Source: Bacteroidaceae bacterium
GTDB lineage: Bacteria; Bacteroidota; Bacteroidia; Bacteroidales; Bacteroidaceae
Assembly (NCBI GenBank): GCA_017557635.1
Contig: JAFYYH010000020.1
Span: 62,001 to 126,000, forward strand
Length of the DNA: 64,000 bases
Reading direction: 5' to 3'
The notes below the pieces were generated by a model. It worked only from the letters and a program-made list of their open reading frames with translations. It searched no databases and had not been told where the DNA came from. Positions 1 to 8,785 of the stretch are shown one piece after another (the first letter of the stretch is position 1; each line of letters opens with the position of its first letter). Made by a program: the position numbers and the translations under genes.

Positions 1-579
1 GAGATCATACCTCTGTACTATAACAAGAACGCCGAGGGTATTTCCGAGGGTTGGGTATCGACAATGAAGAACTCAATCGCTCAGATTGCTCCTCACTATA
101 CAATGAAGCGTCAGTTGGATGACTACTTCAGCAAGTTCTACAACAAGATGGCTGAGCGCTCACATGTACTGCAGGCCAATGACTATGCCAAGGCTAAGGA
201 GATTGCAGCCTGGAAGGAGGTTGTGGCACAGCGCTGGGATGCCATCGAGGTGGTAAGTTCCAAGAAGTCAGATTCTCTGATGCAGGGTCTGTTCGAGACC
301 GGTAAGCGTTATGACGTTGAGTACGTTATTGACGAGAAGGGTCTGGAAGATGCAATCGGAGTTGAGATGGTAGTAATGGGTTATGATGCCGACGGCAATG
401 AGAAACTGCTCAAGGTGGTTCCTCTGGAGCTTGTGGCCCGTAACGGTAACTTCTACACCTTCCGCGGACAGGTCAAGAACGAGTTTGCCGGTTCATTCAA
501 GGTTGCATACCGTATGTATCCCAAGAACGCAGACCTGCCTCACCGTCAGGACTTCTGCTACGTCAAGTGGTTCTATTAA
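1..579 (+). CDS. glgP: Alpha-glucan (glycogen/starch) phosphorylase, C-terminal part
   Basis: The reading frame is open from the first base and stops at 577-579, so this is the last ~192 codons of a gene starting outside the window. The tail reads EIIPLYYNKN, then WVSTMKNSIAQIAP, then TMKRQLDDYFSKFY. In the Bacteroidetes alpha-glucan phosphorylase family (the long, DUF3417-containing type) this stretch closes the GT35-type catalytic domain. A short beta-rich extension of ~80 residues follows. The family releases glucose 1-phosphate from storage glucan in the cytoplasm. A strong intrinsic terminator follows 19 bases after the stop, so this is the end of its transcript. The family call rests on the tail only; the catalytic residues are outside the window. 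Confidence 0.75.
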   Translation, partial: EIIPLYYNKNAEGISEGWVSTMKNSIAQIAPHYTMKRQLDDYFSKFYNKMAERSHVLQANDYAKAKEIAAWKEVVAQRWDAIEVVSSKKSDSLMQGLFETGKRYDVEYVIDEKGLEDAIGVEMVVMGYDADGNEKLLKVVPLELVARNGNFYTFRGQVKNEFAGSFKVAYRMYPKNADLPHRQDFCYVKWFY

Positions 580-597
580 GAATCAGATAATCAGTGA

Positions 598-630
598 AAA
601 GCCCCGGGTGAAAGCCTCGGGGCTTTTTTT
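598..630 (+). terminator. Intrinsic terminator after the alpha-glucan phosphorylase
   Basis: AAGCCCCG and CGGGGCTT form a GC-rich stem with a short loop, followed by a run of seven T. It separates the phosphorylase from the SusC promoter. Confidence 0.85.
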
Positions 631-642
631 GTGACGAAAAGA

Positions 643-672
643 TTTGGTTTTGAACATTATTTTGTACATTTG
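643..672 (+). promoter_or_regulatory. Bacteroidetes promoter upstream of susC-like gene
   Basis: A TTTG (-33 type) at 643-646 and TACATTTG (TAnnTTTG -7 type) at 665-672 are separated by 18 bases. Transcription would start near 679, giving a leader of about 70 nt before the ATG at 748. Confidence 0.55.
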
Positions 673-747
673 AACACATTTTTGAGAATAGTCCTTGCTA
701 TAACCTTCTTTTTTTAACCAATAATTGTTTAACTATTTATCCTTTTT

Positions 748-3700
748 ATGAATCTTAAAAAACAAGTGGTGGGCATACTGCTTGCATTAGCTGTGCCCGT
801 CTGTGCGCTTGCGCAGAATGTGACTGTTAAGGGACAGGTAAAGGATGGTGCAGGCGAGCCCCTTATGGCTGCCGCTGTAGCCGAGGTTGGAACATCCAAC
901 GGCGTGGCTACAGACCTGAATGGTAATTACACCATTACGGTTGCATCAAACGCTACCCTCCAATTCTCTTTCATGGGTTACAATACAGTAACCGAGCCCG
1001 TGAGAGGACGTACTACCATCAATGTCACCCTTTCCGAGGATGTTGAACTCCTTGACGAGGTCGTTGTGGTAGGTTACGGTACCCAGCGTAAGAAACTGGT
1101 GACAACATCTACCGTGAACATTTCGGCCGATAGGATTGCGGCTACAAATTCAATCGATGCCATCGGCGCTCTGCAGAGCCAGGCCGCAGGTATCAACATC
1201 ACCTCCAACTCAGGTCAGCCGGGTGAGAGTTACAAGATCACCATACGTGGTATGGGTACCATCGGTAACTCTGAGCCTCTGTACGTTATCGACGGTGTTC
1301 CCGGCGGTTCAATTACAGCACTTTCACCTAATGACATTGAGAGCATCGACGTACTGAAGGATGCCGCATCAAGCGCCATCTACGGTGCACGTGCTGCCAA
1401 CGGCGTTATCCTGGTAAACACCAAGAAGGGTAAGGCAGGCGGCCGCTCACAGATTGTCTATGACGGATACTACGGCTTCCAGAACCCCAACACCAACGGT
1501 GTTACTCCTCTGAACGCCCAGCAGTACATGGAGATAATCAACAAGGCATACGAGATTCAGGGTACTACCCAGTATAATTTCGCCAACGAGATTCCCACCC
1601 AGTACGCTCTTATCCAGAGCGGTGCATGGAACGGTACCAACTGGCTTGAGGAGGCTACCAATCATAACGCTCCCATCATGAACCATTCACTCTCCATGAC
1701 CGGAGGTAATGACTTCAACCGTTATGCATTGGGATTCACCTACTTTGAGCAGGAGGGAACCATCGGTTATCCCGCAAATCCCTATTACGATCGTCTGACC
1801 GCACGCATGAACTCTGATTACGTGCTTTGGAAGAAGGAGGGCCGTGACATCGTAACATTCGGTGAGAACATCACTTTCACAGCTACCAACAAGGCCGGCG
1901 TGGCTATCGGCAACAACTATAACAACAACGTACGTGAGCTGCTTACAGCCACTCCGTTGCTGCCCGCTTACAACAGCGAGGGTGACTTCTATATTTACAG
2001 GGATATGAAGGCCGATAACTGGAACTTCAACCAGGATTTCCGCAACCCGCTGGCACAGATCCAGTACAATCACGGAAACAAGAATGACAAGAGTTACAGA
2101 CTCCAGTCAAACTTCTTCCTTGAGCTGCGTCCTATCATCGGCCTCACAGTTAAGTCAAGCGCCGGTTGGAACTACAACCAGACATCAGGACGCGTATATG
2201 TTCCCCAGTATGAGCTGAGCGCCAACAACAGCAATCCTACTGATGACGTTACACAGCGTCAGAGTTACAGCTCACGCTGGTCATTGGAGAACACCGTCAA
2301 CTACAACAAGACTTTCGGTCTGAATGACGTTGACATCCTGCTGGGTCAGTCAGTCGAGAAGTGGGGTTACGGTGAGAGCGTAAGCGCCAAGAACTCAAAT
2401 TCACTCTTCCCGGGTCTGTATGACCACGCTTACATTGACAACACTCAGGGCCTTGATGTGGCAAATACCGAAATTTCGGGCAAGCCTCAGGATCAGGGTG
2501 CCCTGTCATCATTCTTTGCCCGTGTAAACTACAACTATGATGAGAAGTACCTGTTCTCGGCTCTGATACGTGCCGACGGTTCATCAAACTTCATGCGCGG
2601 TCACCGCTGGGGTTACTTCCCCTCAGTATCTGCAGGTTGGGTTATGACCAATGAGGATTTCATGTCATCAACAAAGGGCGTTCTTGATTTCCTGAAACTG
2701 CGTGCAAGCTGGGGTCAGAACGGTAACTGCAACATCAAGAGCTTCCAGTATCTGGCAACAATCGCATTTGATGCTCCTTACTACTTCAACAACAAGGACA
2801 TACCTCAGACCGGAGGTTATCCCGACATTCTTCCTAACCCGGATGTAAAGTGGGAGACTTCACAGCAGCTTGACCTGGGTGCCGATTTCCGCTTCCTGAA
2901 CAACCGTCTGACACTGTCATTTGACTGGTATGACAAACTGACCAAGGACTGGCTGGTTGACGCTCCCGCTCTTAAGAGCTTCGGTACAGGTGCTCCTTAC
3001 ATAAACGGCGGTGATATCCGTAACACAGGTTATGAGATCCTGTTGGGTTGGAATGACAGTCCCATCAAGGACTTCTCATACGGTGCATCAGTTTCATTCT
3101 CACACAACAAGAATGAGGTTACACGCATTGCCAACTCCGAGGGTATCATTCATGGCGGTCTGAACGTACTTGCCCAGAATACCGATGAGCTTTACCGCGT
3201 ACAGGTGGGTTATCCTATCGGTTATTTCTATGGCTATCAGGTTGACGGAATCATCCAGAACGATGCCGACAAGCAGGCTTACCTGGATGCAAACTGCAGC
3301 GGTGATGCAGCCAAGTCACTTCAGGGCGCGGGACTGCAGGCCGGTGACTGCAAGTTTGTGGATACAAACGGCGACGGAAAGATTACCGTCGAGGATAAGA
3401 CCATGATAGGCGATCCCAATCCTGACTTCAACTTGGGTCTGTCACTGAACGCATCATTCAAGGGCTTTGACCTGTCTGTAAACGGTTACGGTGCATTCGG
3501 CCAGCAGATTGCCAAGAGCTACCGTCACTTCTCAAACAAACCCGATGAGAACTACTGCACTGACGTTTACACCAAGTACTGGACCGGCGAGGGTTCAACC
3601 AACCGTTACCCGCGTTTCAGTGACGGTAAGAACACCAACATGTCAGAGGTTTCAAGCATCTGGCTGGAGGACGGTGACTACCTGAAGATATCGAACATCA

Positions 3701-3915
3701 CCCTGGGCTACGATTTCAACCGTGTGCTTAAGGTTAAGGGATTCAGCAGGATACGCATGTACGTATCGGCTCAGAACATGTTTACCTTCACCAAGTACAC
3801 AGGCATGGATCCTGAAATCGGTTGGGGTAACGGCGACGCCTGGTGCTCAGGTGTTGATGTAGGTAACTATCCGAGTTCCAACGCATGGATATTCGGTTTG
3901 AACATTGTACTTTAA
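748..3915 (+). CDS. SusC/RagA-family TonB-linked outer membrane protein
   Basis: A 1055-residue outer membrane receptor. A signal peptide ends at about residue 22 (ALAQ). It is followed by a carboxypeptidase-regulatory-like domain (about 25-105; VKGQVKDGAGEPL, DLNGNYTI), the DEVVVVGYGTQRK segment typical of SusC TonB-box/plug junctions, a plug domain with IRGMGTIG and YVIDGVPGG, and a long beta-barrel ending in a hydrophobic FGLNIVL. The family imports oligosaccharides or peptides as a complex with a SusD lipoprotein, powered by TonB. The SusD partner starts 14 bases downstream in the same transcript. No glycoside hydrolase or regulator sits beside the pair, so the substrate cannot be inferred. 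Confidence 0.95.
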   Translation: MNLKKQVVGILLALAVPVCALAQNVTVKGQVKDGAGEPLMAAAVAEVGTSNGVATDLNGNYTITVASNATLQFSFMGYNTVTEPVRGRTTINVTLSEDVELLDEVVVVGYGTQRKKLVTTSTVNISADRIAATNSIDAIGALQSQAAGINITSNSGQPGESYKITIRGMGTIGNSEPLYVIDGVPGGSITALSPNDIESIDVLKDAASSAIYGARAANGVILVNTKKGKAGGRSQIVYDGYYGFQNPNTNGVTPLNAQQYMEIINKAYEIQGTTQYNFANEIPTQYALIQSGAWNGTNWLEEATNHNAPIMNHSLSMTGGNDFNRYALGFTYFEQEGTIGYPANPYYDRLTARMNSDYVLWKKEGRDIVTFGENITFTATNKAGVAIGNNYNNNVRELLTATPLLPAYNSEGDFYIYRDMKADNWNFNQDFRNPLAQIQYNHGNKNDKSYRLQSNFFLELRPIIGLTVKSSAGWNYNQTSGRVYVPQYELSANNSNPTDDVTQRQSYSSRWSLENTVNYNKTFGLNDVDILLGQSVEKWGYGESVSAKNSNSLFPGLYDHAYIDNTQGLDVANTEISGKPQDQGALSSFFARVNYNYDEKYLFSALIRADGSSNFMRGHRWGYFPSVSAGWVMTNEDFMSSTKGVLDFLKLRASWGQNGNCNIKSFQYLATIAFDAPYYFNNKDIPQTGGYPDILPNPDVKWETSQQLDLGADFRFLNNRLTLSFDWYDKLTKDWLVDAPALKSFGTGAPYINGGDIRNTGYEILLGWNDSPIKDFSYGASVSFSHNKNEVTRIANSEGIIHGGLNVLAQNTDELYRVQVGYPIGYFYGYQVDGIIQNDADKQAYLDANCSGDAAKSLQGAGLQAGDCKFVDTNGDGKITVEDKTMIGDPNPDFNLGLSLNASFKGFDLSVNGYGAFGQQIAKSYRHFSNKPDENYCTDVYTKYWTGEGSTNRYPRFSDGKNTNMSEVSSIWLEDGDYLKISNITLGYDFNRVLKVKGFSRIRMYVSAQNMFTFTKYTGMDPEIGWGNGDAWCSGVDVGNYPSSNAWIFGLNIVL

Positions 3916-3929
3916 ATATCTGAACAGTT

Positions 3930-5678
3930 ATGAAAAAGATAATATATCTCTGCTCACTTGCGCTTGGCGCAATGTGTCTGGTGGGCTGTGAGGATTTTCT
4001 GGATACCGAGAGCCTCACAAAGAAGAATACGGGTAACTTCCCTTGGACTGAGATTGATGCTCAGCAGATGGTAGCCGGTATTTACACCGTAATGAACAAT
4101 AACCTGGAGGATCCGGAGAGTGATCCGTTCTTTATATTTGACCTGGCCAGTGACGACCGTCTGGGCGGCGGCAGCCAGAGTAACATAGGCGCACAGGCTT
4201 GCGACCGCCTTATGTGCAACAAGAAGGATGAACTGATAAACCTTTGGGATAAGCGTTATCAGGGTATCTACCGCGCCAATTATGCCATTGAAACAATGGA
4301 TAACGTGACGGGATGGTCATCGGATGCCGCAAAGAACCAGTTGCTTGGTGAGGCTTATTTCCTGCGCGCATTCTACTATTTCAATCTGGTACAGGTATTC
4401 GGTCAGGTGCCTTTGAGACTCAGTACCTTATCCGAGAACCTGCCTAAGTCATCGGCCGATGAGATCTACGCTCAGATTGCATCGGACCTGAAGAAAGCCA
4501 TTGAGATATTCCCCGCCAAGGCATATCCCGATTTTGGTGAAGGCCACGCTTCAAAGTGGGCTGCCGAGGGTATGATGGCCCGCGTATGGCTGTTCTATAC
4601 GGGTTTCTATAACAAGACCACTCTGCCTCTGTTGGACGGTGGCTCAGTTGCAAAGGCTCAGGTTGTTTCATGGCTTGAGGACTGCATTGCCAACAGCGGA
4701 CACAGACTGGTTAGTGACCAGCGTAACCTGTGGCCTTATACAAATCCTTACACTGCCAGGAGTTATCCGTATGCACGTGACAACGGACTTGTATGGGAGA
4801 CCGATGAGAACCCCGAAAGCATGTTTGCCGTAAAGATGTCAAACAAGGGTTCATTCACTTCGGGTGAGCAGCGTCATAACCGTATCGTTGAGTTTTACAA
4901 TCCCCGTAAGGGTGGTGTGACATCATTCCCGTTCAATGCCACCGGTTACTCCAACGGTCCCGTTTGCGAGACCCTGTGGACTGACTGGGCTGCTGATCCC
5001 GACTATGCAGGTGACTATCGCCGTGAGGGTTCAATCTGCAAGCGTGCCGTTGAGATTCCCGCTTATGCAGGTGACAAGGCCAAGGAGGTTGAGAATACTG
5101 ACCTGCTCTGCAAGAAGTACCTGGGATGCGGTGCCTACTCGGCAGACAGCACAACACTTTATGAGTCTTACTCAATGAGATACGGCGGTCCGAACAACAA
5201 GCAGACCGGTCTTACCCAGTCACTCGTCTGGCTGCGTTTTGCCGATGTGCTGCTCATGCACGCCGAGCTTACTGACGGTGCTGTTGTAATAGACGGCAAG
5301 AACGGTCTGAATGCCGTACGTGCGCGTGCAGGACTGACTGATGTAGCTTACAGCTTTGACAATCTGGTCAAGGAGCGTCGTTATGAGCTGTGCTGCGAGG
5401 CTATCCGCTGGAACGACCTTCGCCGTTGGGATATGGTAAGCGTAATTGTAACGAATCAGGAAGGAAACAACATCCTGAACCAGGGTGTTGCCGGCACATA
5501 CCAGTGGAGCGCTCCCGGTCATTTCATGGCCCGTTACGCTGCTACAGGCGGTGGCTTCTTTAAGATTCCTGAGAGCGAGATTATCCTTTCAGAAGGTGTT
5601 CTGACCCAGAATCAGGGTTGGGAAGACGGCTCAAATTCAGATTGGGCAAAGGGTGATCTTCCTTACTACAAGAAGTAA
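3930..5678 (+). CDS. SusD/RagB-family nutrient-binding lipoprotein
   Basis: A 582-residue surface lipoprotein partner of the preceding SusC. The signal peptide ends in a lipobox LVGC with the acylated Cys at residue 20. The N-terminal part has the SusD TPR-like helices (YRANYAIETMDNV, GEAYFLRAFYYFNLVQVFG), and the C-terminal part has the conserved ERRYELCCEAIRWNDLRRWD segment seen in SusD/RagB proteins. It binds ligand at the lid of the SusC barrel on the cell surface. A hairpin lies about 40 bases after the stop. The ligand is unknown; the pair may serve glycan or peptide uptake. Confidence 0.95.
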   Translation: MKKIIYLCSLALGAMCLVGCEDFLDTESLTKKNTGNFPWTEIDAQQMVAGIYTVMNNNLEDPESDPFFIFDLASDDRLGGGSQSNIGAQACDRLMCNKKDELINLWDKRYQGIYRANYAIETMDNVTGWSSDAAKNQLLGEAYFLRAFYYFNLVQVFGQVPLRLSTLSENLPKSSADEIYAQIASDLKKAIEIFPAKAYPDFGEGHASKWAAEGMMARVWLFYTGFYNKTTLPLLDGGSVAKAQVVSWLEDCIANSGHRLVSDQRNLWPYTNPYTARSYPYARDNGLVWETDENPESMFAVKMSNKGSFTSGEQRHNRIVEFYNPRKGGVTSFPFNATGYSNGPVCETLWTDWAADPDYAGDYRREGSICKRAVEIPAYAGDKAKEVENTDLLCKKYLGCGAYSADSTTLYESYSMRYGGPNNKQTGLTQSLVWLRFADVLLMHAELTDGAVVIDGKNGLNAVRARAGLTDVAYSFDNLVKERRYELCCEAIRWNDLRRWDMVSVIVTNQEGNNILNQGVAGTYQWSAPGHFMARYAATGGGFFKIPESEIILSEGVLTQNQGWEDGSNSDWAKGDLPYYKK

Positions 5679-5714
5679 TCAGGGGGTCAGCTGACCTGTT
5701 GATAAATATTATTA

Positions 5715-5749
5715 AATTAGGACGTGCCGTCAATCGGTGCGTCCTAATT
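5715..5749 (+). terminator. Hairpin after susD, probable terminator
   Basis: A 10-bp perfect stem (AATTAGGACG with CGTCCTAATT) carries a nested CCG/CGG in its loop. It is followed by ATTTG and not a clean T-run, so termination is likely but not certain. Confidence 0.5.
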
Positions 5750-5754
5750 ATTTG

Positions 5755-5762
5755 TAACTTTG
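5755..5762 (+). promoter_or_regulatory. -7 box of the prs promoter
   Basis: TAACTTTG matches TAnnTTTG. The predicted start near 5769 leaves a leader of about 26 nt before the prs ATG. A clear -33 element was not found; the region upstream is the hairpin. Confidence 0.45.
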
Positions 5763-5794
5763 CAGCGTAAAATTTTACTAAACATCTGATCTTA

Positions 5795-6742
5795 ATGGAT
5801 TCAAGCAATTCCTTTCTGGTCTTCTGCGGTACCAACACAATGTACCTGGCCAAAGAGATATGCGATTACCTTAACTGCCCCCTGGGCAACATGAATGTGG
5901 CTCATTTTGCAGACGGCGAGTTTGCAGTGTCTTATGAGGAATCCATCCGCGGTAGGGATGTATTCCTGGTTCAGTCCACATTTCCGTCATCGGACAATCT
6001 TATGGAGCTTCTGCTCATGGTTGACGCAGCCAAGCGTGCATCGGCCAAGTCTGTAAACGCTGTCGTTCCTTACTTTGGATGGGCACGTCAGGACCGTAAG
6101 GATAAACCGCGTGTTTCAATAGGCGCCAAACTGGTGGCCGATATGCTCAGCACCGCAGGTATTGACCGTCTGATCACCATGGACCTTCATGCAGACCAGA
6201 TTCAGGGTTTCTTTGACGTTCCCGTTGACCATCTGTATGCATCAATGGTGTTCCTGCCTTATATCCAGAGTCTTAAGCTGGATGAGCTGGTTATGGCTGC
6301 TCCTGATGTAGGCGGCAGTAAGCGTGCCAGCGCATACGCCAAGTTCCTGGATGTGCCTCTGGTTCTCTGCCAGAAGACACGTACACGCGCCAATGTTGTG
6401 GATGACATCCGCATTATCGGTGACGTTCAGGGCAAGAACGTTGTCATTGTTGACGATATCGTTGATACAGCAGGTACAATCTGCAAGGCAGGTGACGTCA
6501 TGATGGAGGCCGGTGCCAAGTCTGTACGCGCCCTTGCTTCACACTGCGTTATGTCAGGTGATGCTCCCGTACGCGTGGACAACTCACAGCTTGAGGAGAT
6601 CATATTCACCAACAGCATACCTTACCGTAACTCAATCCCCTGCAAGAAACTCAAGCAGCTTTCTGTAGCACAGATGTTTGCCGAGACCATTCGCAGGGTC
6701 ATCAGTAACGAGTCAATCAGCTCACAATATTTAATCAAGTAA
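5795..6742 (+). CDS. prs: Ribose-phosphate pyrophosphokinase (PRPP synthetase)
   Basis: This 315-residue cytoplasmic enzyme makes 5-phosphoribosyl 1-diphosphate from ribose 5-phosphate and ATP. PRPP feeds purine, pyrimidine, NAD and histidine synthesis. Family marks are FADGEFAVSYEESIRGRDVF near the N-terminus, WARQDRK (ATP site), DLHADQIQGFF (divalent-metal/PRPP signature) and the PRPP-binding loop VVIVDDIVDTAGT at about residues 214-226. The length is normal for the family. The first step of the his operon at 16-20 kb consumes its product, but the two loci are separate. The thioredoxin-like gene starts three bases after the stop, so they are probably co-transcribed. Confidence 0.96.
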   Translation: MDSSNSFLVFCGTNTMYLAKEICDYLNCPLGNMNVAHFADGEFAVSYEESIRGRDVFLVQSTFPSSDNLMELLLMVDAAKRASAKSVNAVVPYFGWARQDRKDKPRVSIGAKLVADMLSTAGIDRLITMDLHADQIQGFFDVPVDHLYASMVFLPYIQSLKLDELVMAAPDVGGSKRASAYAKFLDVPLVLCQKTRTRANVVDDIRIIGDVQGKNVVIVDDIVDTAGTICKAGDVMMEAGAKSVRALASHCVMSGDAPVRVDNSQLEEIIFTNSIPYRNSIPCKKLKQLSVAQMFAETIRRVISNESISSQYLIK

Positions 6743-6745
6743 TTT

Positions 6746-7861
6746 ATGAAAAGGATACTTTTTGTTGCCTTGGCATCTCTTCTGCTGGTTTGCTGCGGAA
6801 AAGATTCCTATAAGATCAAGGGAGAGATTCAGGGTGTTGAAGACGGCACAGCCATTATGCTCAGCGTACTGGATTATGACGGTCTGAACACATTGGATTC
6901 AACAATAGTAAAGGGAGGTAAGTTCTCATTCAAGGGTACAACCGATACCGCTCAGGTAGCAGTTCTCACATTTGATATGGGTGAGGCCATGAGAGGTTGC
7001 CAGCTGTTCCTTGAAAGAGGTGACATTGAGGTTCTGATAGACGTTGAGAGCGGAAATCAGTATCTGTCAGGTACTCCCAACAACGACGCTTTCCAGAAGT
7101 TCTACGATGACACCGAGGTGTTCAACGACGAGGCCGATGAGTTGGAGGACAAGATCCGCATGACTCTGGCTACCGACGGTGACGCAACCGATCTGTACCG
7201 TCAGATGGGTGACCTGCAGGACCGTTTCACAGCAGTTCTGGCACAGAGCATCGAGGAGAACGCAAACAAGGTTTACGGCTATCAGCAGCTGGTGGACAAC
7301 TACAACATGTTCGAGCCCGAGCAGCTGATGGAACTTATCGGGAAACTGGCTCCCACATTCGGTCAGGATATCGTATTGCTGCAGCTTACAGCCATGACAC
7401 AGGCTCAGTTGGCTACCAGCCTTGGACATCCTTACATCGACTTTGAGGCTCCCATCCTGGATAAGAAATACGGCTTTGACGGCAAGGCAAGCCTGTCACA
7501 GTATGTAGGCAAGAACAAGGTGGTTCTGCTTGACTTCTGGGCAAGCTGGTGCACTCCCTGCATCAACGAACTTCCCAACCTCAAGGCTGCTTACAAGAAG
7601 TTCAAGTCAAAAGGCTTTGAGATCGTAAGCGTATCTGTTGATGACGGCACCGACGAGTGGATCAAGGCTGTCAAGGACAACGGCATGAACTGGATCCAGC
7701 TTTGGAACGGTGAGGAGATGCAGAACTCTGCTGCAGTCAAGTATTCAATCACCGCAATTCCTTCAACATTCCTCATTGACGCCGACGGCACTATCATTGC
7801 ACGTAACCTCAGGGATAAGGAACTTGAGGAGGCTCTGGAGGATTACTTCAGCAACAAGTAA
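6746..7861 (+). CDS. Thioredoxin-fold lipoprotein, DUF4369 plus AhpC/TSA-type domain
   Basis: A 371-residue envelope thiol-disulfide protein. A short signal ends in LLVCCGK, so acylation at Cys16 or Cys17 is likely although the lipobox is not ideal. The N-terminal third is a DUF4369-like beta domain (YKIKGEIQGVEDGTAIMLS). A helical middle follows, then a thioredoxin-like domain with the redox motif WASWCTPC (Cys269 and Cys272) and the cis-Pro region AIPSTFLID. Such Bacteroidetes proteins are thought to act in periplasmic disulfide exchange or oxidative stress. It follows prs at a 3-base gap and ends at a strong terminator. Confidence 0.88.
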   Translation: MKRILFVALASLLLVCCGKDSYKIKGEIQGVEDGTAIMLSVLDYDGLNTLDSTIVKGGKFSFKGTTDTAQVAVLTFDMGEAMRGCQLFLERGDIEVLIDVESGNQYLSGTPNNDAFQKFYDDTEVFNDEADELEDKIRMTLATDGDATDLYRQMGDLQDRFTAVLAQSIEENANKVYGYQQLVDNYNMFEPEQLMELIGKLAPTFGQDIVLLQLTAMTQAQLATSLGHPYIDFEAPILDKKYGFDGKASLSQYVGKNKVVLLDFWASWCTPCINELPNLKAAYKKFKSKGFEIVSVSVDDGTDEWIKAVKDNGMNWIQLWNGEEMQNSAAVKYSITAIPSTFLIDADGTIIARNLRDKELEEALEDYFSNK

Positions 7862-7877
7862 GACAGGATACTGATAT

Positions 7878-7911
7878 AAAAAACGGGGCTTTTTCAAGTC
7901 CCGTTTTTTTT
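7878..7911 (+). terminator. Bidirectional terminator between convergent genes
   Basis: AAAACGGG pairs with CCCGTTTT and has A-runs on the left and T-runs on the right. It can serve both the thioredoxin-like gene (plus) and the DUF4476 gene (minus). Confidence 0.8.
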
Positions 7912-7926
7912 GTTGTGTATGCTTGC

Positions 7927-8718
7927 TTATCGGCGTCCCATCAAACGCATCAGGTTGCTGCGGTCTGTGCTGAACTTGAGCGTTTCGGCTGCCAGTACGT
8001 AGTTCTGAGGATCGGCGCAGAAATCGTAAGCGTAAACCAGGAAGTCGTAACGGCGGCTCTCGAAACTGAATGTCTTGGCCATGTCTGCTATCTGGCGTGA
8101 GGTAAGCAGGCTGCCGCAAACAATCATTCTGCCCAGTTTTTCGCGTGTTGAATCATAACTCTCGTTCTTGAGTGCCTTGATAATGGCAGACATGTCCGAT
8201 GAGCTGACCTTGCGTACAAGATCTGTGTCGCGGAGTCGCTCCTCTTTCTGCTCCAGTACGAAGGTTATTATCTTCTCACGGCTGCTGCTGTAGTCAAGGG
8301 TACCCAGAACCATGTAGTAGTTATAACGGTCCACACAGTTGCGATATGCGTTCTTGAGGAACTTTACGCGGTTGCTGTCATAGTCGAATGACTCGGCTAC
8401 TCGAGTTATCTGTGCAGTGGTCATATATCCATCAGTGCTGAATATCATATCGGCCATCTTGAGACGGTTGGAGTCATATCTCTCGCGTTCGAATGAACGT
8501 ATCACCTCGTTGTCGACTACTTTAATTCGGGGACGCTCGGGAACGGGAGCGGGAGCCGGCCTGTTACCGGAACGGCGTGGATCCGGACGGTCTATGTGAC
8601 CATCATTGCGCTCGATGGTGCGGTCCCTGCGGACTACTCTGGACTGTGCCTGAACACTCTCGGTGCAAAGCAGAAGCGCTGCAACTGCAATGCCAATCAT
8701 CATCATTCTAGTTTTCAT
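7927..8718 (-). CDS. Secreted DUF4476 protein with two repeat units
   Basis: A 263-residue exported protein. The signal peptide ends at about residue 24 (VQAQ). An Arg/Pro-rich linker of ~45 residues (RRDRTIERNDG, RPAPAPVPERP) is followed by two copies of the DUF4476-type helical module at about 75-155 and 165-255. Each copy carries the family pattern of a YDSNR or FESRR segment, a hydrophobic helix with AYRNCVD or AYDFCAD, and an aromatic repeat. Its function is unknown. It lies alone on the minus strand between the bidirectional terminator and the CE15-like esterase; 67 bases separate it from that gene, so co-transcription with it is possible. Confidence 0.8.
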   Translation of the reverse strand: MKTRMMMIGIAVAALLLCTESVQAQSRVVRRDRTIERNDGHIDRPDPRRSGNRPAPAPVPERPRIKVVDNEVIRSFERERYDSNRLKMADMIFSTDGYMTTAQITRVAESFDYDSNRVKFLKNAYRNCVDRYNYYMVLGTLDYSSSREKIITFVLEQKEERLRDTDLVRKVSSSDMSAIIKALKNESYDSTREKLGRMIVCGSLLTSRQIADMAKTFSFESRRYDFLVYAYDFCADPQNYVLAAETLKFSTDRSNLMRLMGRR

Positions 8719-8785
8719 CGCTGTAGTCTTTAAGTGTTTCTACTATAAAGACGCGGAAAAGTTTTAATTGTTAAATCCAGAGTGC

